A stretch of 64,000 bases of DNA from NORP309 sp964352735 (GTDB lineage Bacteria; Pseudomonadota; Gammaproteobacteria; Xanthomonadales; Marinicellaceae). Positions 36,501 to 45,500 of this stretch are shown in pieces; position 1 is the stretch's first letter, and every line of letters begins with the position of its first letter. The DNA is taken from assembly GCA_964352735.1 (NCBI GenBank), contig CAYGTC010000002.1:124001-188000 (forward strand), read 5' to 3'. Position numbers and translations under genes: made by a program. The notes below the pieces were generated by a model that was not told where the DNA came from, searched no databases, and worked only from the letters and a program-made list of their open reading frames with translations.

Positions 36501-39500
36501 GTATCAGAACCAAGTTGATAATAACTGACCCTGATCATTAAATCTTCAGTTAAATCAAAGACTTTATTCGCATCTCTTGCAATCGACTGCTGTAAGGTGC
36601 ATTCTTGTTGTTCGGGTGATAAATGACTTAAATCAATGCGCTTAATACTGAAGTCAAAATCTTCTATAATTAATTGTAATGGTATATCTTCACTATTAAT
36701 AAATACAGTTCGTAATGTTTCATGACGATTGATAATTTCTGCAAAAGCTTTTTCAGCAACATCCGCTTTAAAATCACCATAAATGCGCATGGCTGATGGC
36801 ATATTATAGTGTGAGCTACCGCCTTCCATTTGATCAATAAACCATAAACGCTGTTGTGCATACGAACTCAGTGCCTGATTATTCTTTCGCTCATAAAGCT
36901 CAATGGCAGGACGTATATTGGTCATTGAGGTTTGAATATTTTGCGCCATTTGTTGCAAATTCGGCTCTTCAAATATCTGTCGTATTGATAATTCGCCATG
37001 AAAAGTATTTCGAATTTGCGATAATAAACGCATGGTCAATAAAGAATGCCCCCCTAAAGTAAAAAAGTTGTCGTGCTTACCTACCTGTTCAACATTGAGC
37101 AAATCTTGCCAAAGCTCAGCCAATTTGATTTCTGCTTCGCTTTGTGGTGCTTCATACTGGGCATGTGCCATGTGTTCATCACCAGGTTTTGGCAAGGCTT
37201 TACGATCTACCTTACCATTAGCAGTTAATGGCAGAGTCTCTAGCTCAATATAAATCTGTGGCACCATATACTCCGGTAAAGAAGTCTTTAAAGCCTGAAA
37301 CAATAAATCATTGTCTAAGTCCGAACCATCAATTGCTACGATATAAGCCACTAAACGATCAGCATCAAGCACCACAACAGCATCACGTACTGATTCTTGG
37401 TTTATCAATTGTGCTTCAATTTCACCCAACTCAATACGGAAGCCACGCAGCTTGACCTGATGATCTATACGGCCCAAATACTCGATATTGCCATTCGGCA
37501 ACCAGCGCACTAGATCGCCTGTTTTATACAAGCGCTTGCTTTTTTGACCATCAAAATCATAAAACGGATTGGCTAGGTATTTCTCATCAGTCAATTCTTG
37601 ATGATTCAAATAACCACGTGTCAAACCTGCACCACCAATTAACAACTCACCTGGTACACCAAAAGGACACAAATTCATATGTGAATCGACAATATAAGCC
37701 TGTGAATTATGAATCGGTTGACCAATACTGGGTTGACCATTCAATTCACGTAATACATAGGTCGAATATGTCGTGTCTTCTGACGGACCATACAAATCAT
37801 AAACTTTGTTGACGCCCGCATGATACAGTTTATCAACAGTCTGTTGTTTTAATGCCTCACCTGCCAAATTAATGGTTCTTACAGTAGGAGGTAAACTATC
37901 TATTGCCATTAATGCTTCGATGGCCGAAGGCACCGTATTGATTAGGGTTAATTGGTCAGCATTCTCCATCAATGCAAGATCAAGAATGTCTTTCACAACA
38001 TAAGCACATCCACCGCTTGATAATGATACAAATATCTCATACACCGATAAATCAAAACACACAGAGGTAGAAGCAAGTACACCTTTGAGTTCAGACACAT
38101 CATAAGCATTTAATGCCCATGACAACATGGCAACCGTATTGCGGTGTTCAATCATCACACCTTTGGGTTTGCCTGTAGTACCAGAGGTATAAATCACATA
38201 AGCCAGATTTTCAGTTGTTAAACCTTGTTCTTTAACATTCACATTACATTTCGAATAACTTTGTAAACATTCAAGTATCTCTTCACTATCCAAAAAAACA
38301 GTATTAAAAGGCTTGGCTGAAATCATAAGATCTTGCAGTGATGCTTGCGTCACAACGATATCAAGATCAGCATCTGTAATTTGATAAGTCAAACGTGCTT
38401 CAGGATAAGTTGGGTCCAACGGTACATAAGCACCACCAGCTTTTAATATGCCCATCAAGCCAATCACCATCTCAATTGAACGGTTGAGACATAAACCTAC
38501 CAATGTATCTGGCTTAACGCCCTGTTCAATTAAATAATGGGCCAATTGATTGGATCGTTGATTCAGCTCTTTATAGCTTAAATTTTCTCCTTCAAATACT
38601 ACTGCAATGGCATCAGGGTTGTCTTTCACTTGACCTTCAAACAAACCATGAATCAATGCTGAATCAGGATAATCTGCTTGTGTCTGGTTTAAATCCACCA
38701 ATAAGTGCTGACGTTCAGCCTTTGGTAACATAGATAACTCGTAAACCGGAGCCTCAATGTCATTGACAAATGCTGCCACTAAACGGCTGAAATAAACTGA
38801 CCATCGCTGGATTGTCTGCTGATCAAATAAATCATGGGCATATGTTAAGCTACCCACTATGCCATCATTCTCAGCACCTGCCATATTTTTTATCTCAACA
38901 AGAGACAAGGTAAGATCGAACTTCTCCACCTCTTCTGAGTCAAGAGTCATGACTCTTGCAGTCAAACCTGATAAATTCAATTCACCTTCTGTATCATTTT
39001 GTTCAAAATTAAACATCGTTTGAAACACTGGACTATAACGTAGACTCCGTTCTGGTTGCACCAATTCAACCACTTGTTCAAATGGCACATCTTGATTGGC
39101 ATAACCATCCAAAGTAATGGCTTTGACTTGTGATAGAACCTCTCTAACACTCAAAGCCTTACTCAAATCAACACGCAAAGCCAAAGTATTGACAAAGAAA
39201 CCAATCAAGTTATTTACTTCATGACGGCGGCGATTGGCCACTGGCGTACCCACCACAATTTGGTCTTGACCACTTAGACGTGATAGCAACACCGACCACA
39301 CAGCATGCAAAACCATATGCACAGTCATGCCTTGACTTAAGGCCAAAGCTCTGATTTGTTTACTCAATTGAGCATCCAATTGTATGTCAACGACACCACC
39401 TCGATAGCTCGGCTTCGCTGGGCGAGGGTGATCCGTTGGCAAACTCAACAGTTGAGGGATATCAGCCAAATGCTCTGTCCAATAATCACCCTGTTGTATC

Positions 39501-42500
39501 AATACATCATCACCAAGCTCTGTGCGCTGCCACACGGCATAGTCAGCATATTGAATAGGCAATACTGATAAAGGATCAGACTGATCTAATCGATAAGCTT
39601 CATACAGCGCATTAAATTCTCTCACCAATATACCCATCGACCAACCATCAGAAACAATATGGTGCATCGTCACCAACAAAACATGATCGTGCTCTGATAA
39701 TTGCACCAACATTGCACGAATCAATGGCCCAGTGGTTAAATCAAAGGGTCTCTGATTAAATGCATCAGCTTCGATTGTCAGTTCGTTGTGCTGTTCATTA
39801 ATATGACTTAAATCCTTGTACTCTAAATTAAAGTTAAAAATTTCAGGAGTAACAAATTCTTGCCACACTTCACCATCAACATCTTTAAACACCGTGCGTA
39901 GAGACTCATGACGGGTAATGATGGTCATAAATGTTTTTTCTAAGGCTCCACGGGAGAGTTCACCCTGTAATTGAACAGCACCAGGAATATGATAAGCCGC
40001 ATTACCACCGGCTAACTGTGCGATAAACCACAAACGCTGCTGCGCCCATGACAATGGTAAAGGTTGTGTCCGATCGGCTAATGCAATCGGCGATAATTCA
40101 GATTGCTTTGTATCATTCATAGCTTTAGATAAATCTTTGAGTATGGGTTCTTCAAACAATGTTTGTAAACTCAATGATCGTTCCAATCGCTTTTGCACCA
40201 ATGAAACAAGGCGAACAGCCAATAATGAATGACCACCTAATTTAAAAAAGTTATCATGCCGACTGACTTGTTCAACATGAAGCAAGTCCTGCCAGATTTC
40301 TGACAAGATGACTTCGGTTTCAGTTTGTGGTGTCACATATTCAACCTGACTCAAATAACTCTCTGGATTGGGCAAAGCTTTACGATTCACCTTACCATTT
40401 GTCGTTAATGGCATAGCCTCTAACTCAATATAAATCTGAGGAACCATGTATTCAGGTAATGATGCACTCAAGTCTTGACGCAAGGATTCCTGATCTAATT
40501 CATCATTGACTGTAACATAAGCGACCAAACGACCCTCAGTATCACCACCCTCTTTATCAAATACCACAAAGGCATCTTTGATCATTTTCTGGTTCTGCAA
40601 TTGTGCTTCTATCTCACCAAGTTCAATTCGGAAGCCTCGTATTTTCACTTGATCATCAACACGACCAATAAACATCAACTCTCCGTCTGATCTGTAGCGA
40701 ACCAAATCACCTGATTTATACAAACGTTGACCGAATATAAATGGATCATCAATGAAGTGTTCTTGAGTGAGTTGCCGCTGATTTAAATACCCCCGTGCGA
40801 CACTAATACCACCTATGTATAACTCTCCTAAACAACCTTTAGGAACGAGTTGTCGTTCTGGTGATAAGACCAATAGTCTTACATTACTGATACCCTTGCC
40901 TATTGGAGGTTGTTCATCATTACGAACTGTATAGCTGCTACTGACCACTGTAGCCTCAGTTGGGCCGTAATGATTGACCAATTGAACATTGTTTAATTGA
41001 ACAAATGATAATTGCTCACCACCAGTTAACACATATTTCAAAGATAAAGCTTGATTCGCATTTAATTCGGTAGTTATGCTTTTTAATAACGCTGTAGGTA
41101 AATAACAATGCGTAACTTTTTTGTCTGCAAGACAAGACAATAAGGCATGCGCATTAATTCTCATGTCATCATCAATCACCACTATTTTTGATCCACTGAC
41201 CATATAAGGCCAAATTTCCCATACTGCCGCATCAAAACCAATACTTGCTAAATGAGAGGCCTTAGTCTGAGAATTAACATTATATTTTTCAATATGCCAT
41301 TGACATAAATTCAGCAATGATTGTTGTTCAATCGAAACACCTTTGGGGTGACCTGTTGAACCTGAAGTATAAATAACATAAGCCAAATCTGTTGGTTCAT
41401 TCGTTCCAACATCAGGTAAATCAGCCTCACAATATAAAACCTGCTGAGCAATGCTTGTATCATCCAATACGATTATTTGGGCATCAGATAAAACTTTTTG
41501 TTCATGTTTATGATGCGTTAAAATATAAGACACCCCACTGTCCTGAATCATATAATTTAAACGCTCTTGAGGGTAAATCGGATCCATTGGTACATAAGCT
41601 CCACGTATTTTGAATACAGCCAATATTGATACTATCATATCTACACTTCGATTCATGATCACACCAATCAAGTCTTGAGGGCCAAGCCCCTGATCTAACA
41701 AATAGTGTGCCAATTGATTGGATCTATCATTTAATTGTTTATAACTTATTAAATTAGCATTATGAATAATGGCAATATTTTTCGGTATTGACTTAACTTT
41801 TTGGTTGAACAGTTCAATGATAGATTGTTCTTGAGAATAAGCTTTGACGGTCTTATTTAATGATTTTACAAACGCAGTTTGTTGTTCACTGCTCCATATA
41901 TCCAGCTGTTCAATGCGTTGTTCAGGTGTTTTGATAAAATAGTTTAATAAGTATTCAAAATGCTTAACCAATTGTTGCAATGATTGTGCACTGAAATGAT
42001 TACATTTTCCTGTGAAACCTATATCCAATTGTTGATCTAATACTATTACTATAGTCAATGGATAATTAGTTTGTTCATAGGATTGAATATCAGTCACAGA
42101 TATGTCCTTGTCACTGTTCATATCCGGATAGTTTTCAAAAACAAACAAACTGTCAAACAATTCTCGAGCATCATCTCTAATGCACTGCTTTTGTATATTT
42201 GCCAATGGCAGAAAACTGTATTGATCTCTCTGATTTTGCTGATCATGTATGTCTTTTAACCATGTAGATAATGACATTGTGGGATCAATATGAATACTGA
42301 TCGGTATGGTATTGATGAATAAACCAACCATGTTTTCAATACCAGACAACTCTGCGGGTCTGCCTGATATGGTTGTTCCAAATACCACATTTTTTTGGCC
42401 AGTATAGCGATATAAAATATAAGACCATAGACCCTGTAATACCACATTAACTGTGACATTCATCTCTTTGGCCGCATTCTTCAATAAGTTTGTGTGGTGA

Positions 42501-45500
42501 TCATCTAAACTGATTTGCTCTGTGATTTCACCCTCAGCATCATAGCCCTTTTCAAATATCGGCAGTGCGTATTGGGCACCCTGCAAATAGTGTTGCCAAA
42601 ATGCTTCTGCTTTTTCAGTATCTTGCGACTGTAACCATTCAACATAGCCTTTATAATCAACTACCGATTTGAGAGTGGCTTTTTCACCATTCACATTGGC
42701 TTGATAATACTGAATCACATTTGCATAGATGACAGGCATACTCCAACCATCTATGATCGAGTGGTGATTACTGAATAATACACGATACCCCTTATCACCC
42801 AATGACCACACAGCAAAGCGCAGCAATGGACCTTGATCCAAGGCAAAACCTGATGCTTTGTCCTTCAATCGGTACTGCTCAATCACTTGGTTTTGTTTAT
42901 CTTGCTCATGATCAGATAGGTCTTGCTCATTCCACGGCAATTGCATTTGCTGCAAAACCACTTGTTGGGTATGCCCTTGATCATCGGTAATAAAAATTGT
43001 CCGCAAAATGGCATGACGATCCATGGTTTGTTGCCAAGCTTGTCGAAAGTCTTGGATATCAACATCTGCACCTAAAGTGAACATCAATTGCGTGACATAA
43101 GCACTGTGATCCAATTCACTGTGAAACAACAAACCTTGTTGCATCGCAGTGGCGGGGTAAATGTCAGCAATTTCATGTTGCGTTTGCCAACTAGTCAATT
43201 GTTGTTGTGTTATTTGGGCCAGAGGAAAATCCTCAGGTGTTAAATGACCATTCTCAGGATCAATACAATGTTTTATGATTTGCTCAAGTGAGGATTTGAA
43301 ATGAGCCATAAAGGCGTGAATCGTTTCCTCATCATAGATTGAGGCATTGTAATCCACCACAAATGACAACTCTGCGGCCATAACTGAGCCATTAAAGTTG
43401 ATGTCATGATCAAGGCCTCGATCTGGACTTATTGAATCGCCAATATCTTCATCTGACAGATGAAAACATTTGCCCTCAACTTCTTGATCCGCAAACTGCC
43501 CCATATAATTGAATAATATTGGCGCAGGTAATGTATCTGGAAAACATGGGTTGATGTATTTGAGTAGACCAAAACCTATACCATTATCAGGAATGGATCG
43601 ATGTAGTTTTTTTATGGCACAAATCACCGATTCAATATCCATCGATTCACTGTGCAACTGCAATGGAAACATGGCGGTAAACCAACCAACCGTTTGGCTG
43701 AGATCTATCTCATCGGACAACTCTTGTCGACCATGGCCCTCCAGATCAATGCGCAGATTTGTTTCACCCGTTGTTTGATAAAAAGCCAACAACAATGCCG
43801 ATAACAATAATTCATTAATGTGAGTGTTATAAGCAGCAGGCGCTGATGACAGTAATTGTTCTGTAATATCAGACTCGATAGTCAATGCTTTACGTTTAAA
43901 TACCTTGGCATCGCGGTGTTGCTTGATCATCTGTTGTCCATTCAAATCAATCAAGGGTTGTGACAACAGTTTACTCCAGTAGCTTTGTTGCAGCAACAAA
44001 GCTGCACTTTGGCCAAACGACACCAGATACTCTGACCACGATTGGTAAGAGGACGTCTTTGCCGGCAAACTCAATGATTCGCCAGCTCTGTACTGTTTCA
44101 ATAACAGCTCCAAATCATCAATCAGAATGCGCCATGATACTCCATCCACCACCAAATGATGAATGATCAACAATAAACGCGCCTGTCCTTCATCTTCATC
44201 CTCATCCTCACTTTGACCTTCATGGCAATAGACGGCTTTTAATAATGGTCCATCGGATATGGACAAGGAGCTTTGATGCACATTGGCACGATCGGCAAAA
44301 TCATCATACTCAGCTTTATTGACGCTGATCTCAACAAGACTGTCATCAATCATTTGTTGATTAATCGGTTCATACCTGGCTTGCCATTGGCCTTCATTTT
44401 TCTCAAAACGCAAGCGTAAGGCATCGTGTCGTTTATACAAGGCTAAGAGGCATTGTTGCAAAAAGTCACGGTTAAAATCACTGGGCACTTTGAATATCAC
44501 GCCTTGATTGAAGTGATCCAATGCCCTTTCATCTGTAAAAAATTGCGCTTGTATGGGCATTAATGGCATCATCCCTTCAACGGCCTTTTGTGAAATCTGT
44601 TGCGCATTGATCTGCACATGTGGGGACAAACGCTGGATACTTTGGTGCTCAAAAATTTGTTTAACCGTCACTTTCAAACCAGCTTGCACTGCACGAGAAA
44701 CCACTTGAATGGATAAAATAGAGTCACCACCCAAGGCAAAGAAATTATCGGTGATGCTCACTGTATCTGGCGCCTTGTTGAGCAGTTCAGCCCAAATGTT
44801 ACACAAGGTGCGCTCAACCTCTGTTGTTGGGGCAACATAGACCTGTTCATCATCGGATTCAGTGAAATTCCTGGGTAATGATCGGTAATCAACCTTGCCA
44901 TTGGCAGTCAATGGCAACTCTTGTAACACAATAAAGTACGATGGCACCATATACTCAGGCACATGTAGAACCAGGGTTTGTTTGAGCTTGCTCAGTAACT
45001 GTTCTTGTTGGATGGACTCATGGTGAGTCAAATAAGCAACAATGTGTTTGCTACAATGATCGTCTTCAACCACTGTGACCACACAATGATCAACACAGGG
45101 ATGCTCAACTATATGATGCTGTATTTCACCCAGCTCGATGCGGTAACCCCGTATTTTCACTTGTTCATCCATGCGCTCAATAAACAACAATGCACCATCG
45201 GGCAAATAGCGTACCAAATCACCGGTTTTATACAGCTTAAGTGTTGTGTGCTGATCCAACTCTACATCAACAAAACGTTCATTGCTCAAAGCTGGGTTAT
45301 TGATATAGCCTCTGGCAAGCCCTGCCCCACCAATGTATAACTCTCCTGGTGTGTCTTGAGGAACCACTTGTCTGTTCTCATCAAGCACATAACACATGAC
45401 ATTGTTTAAAGGCCTGCCTATATGGGTTTGATCGCCGGTAATGGCGGTCAATGTGCTGTTGACACAGGCTTCAGTTGGCCCGTACACATTAAAAGCTTGG

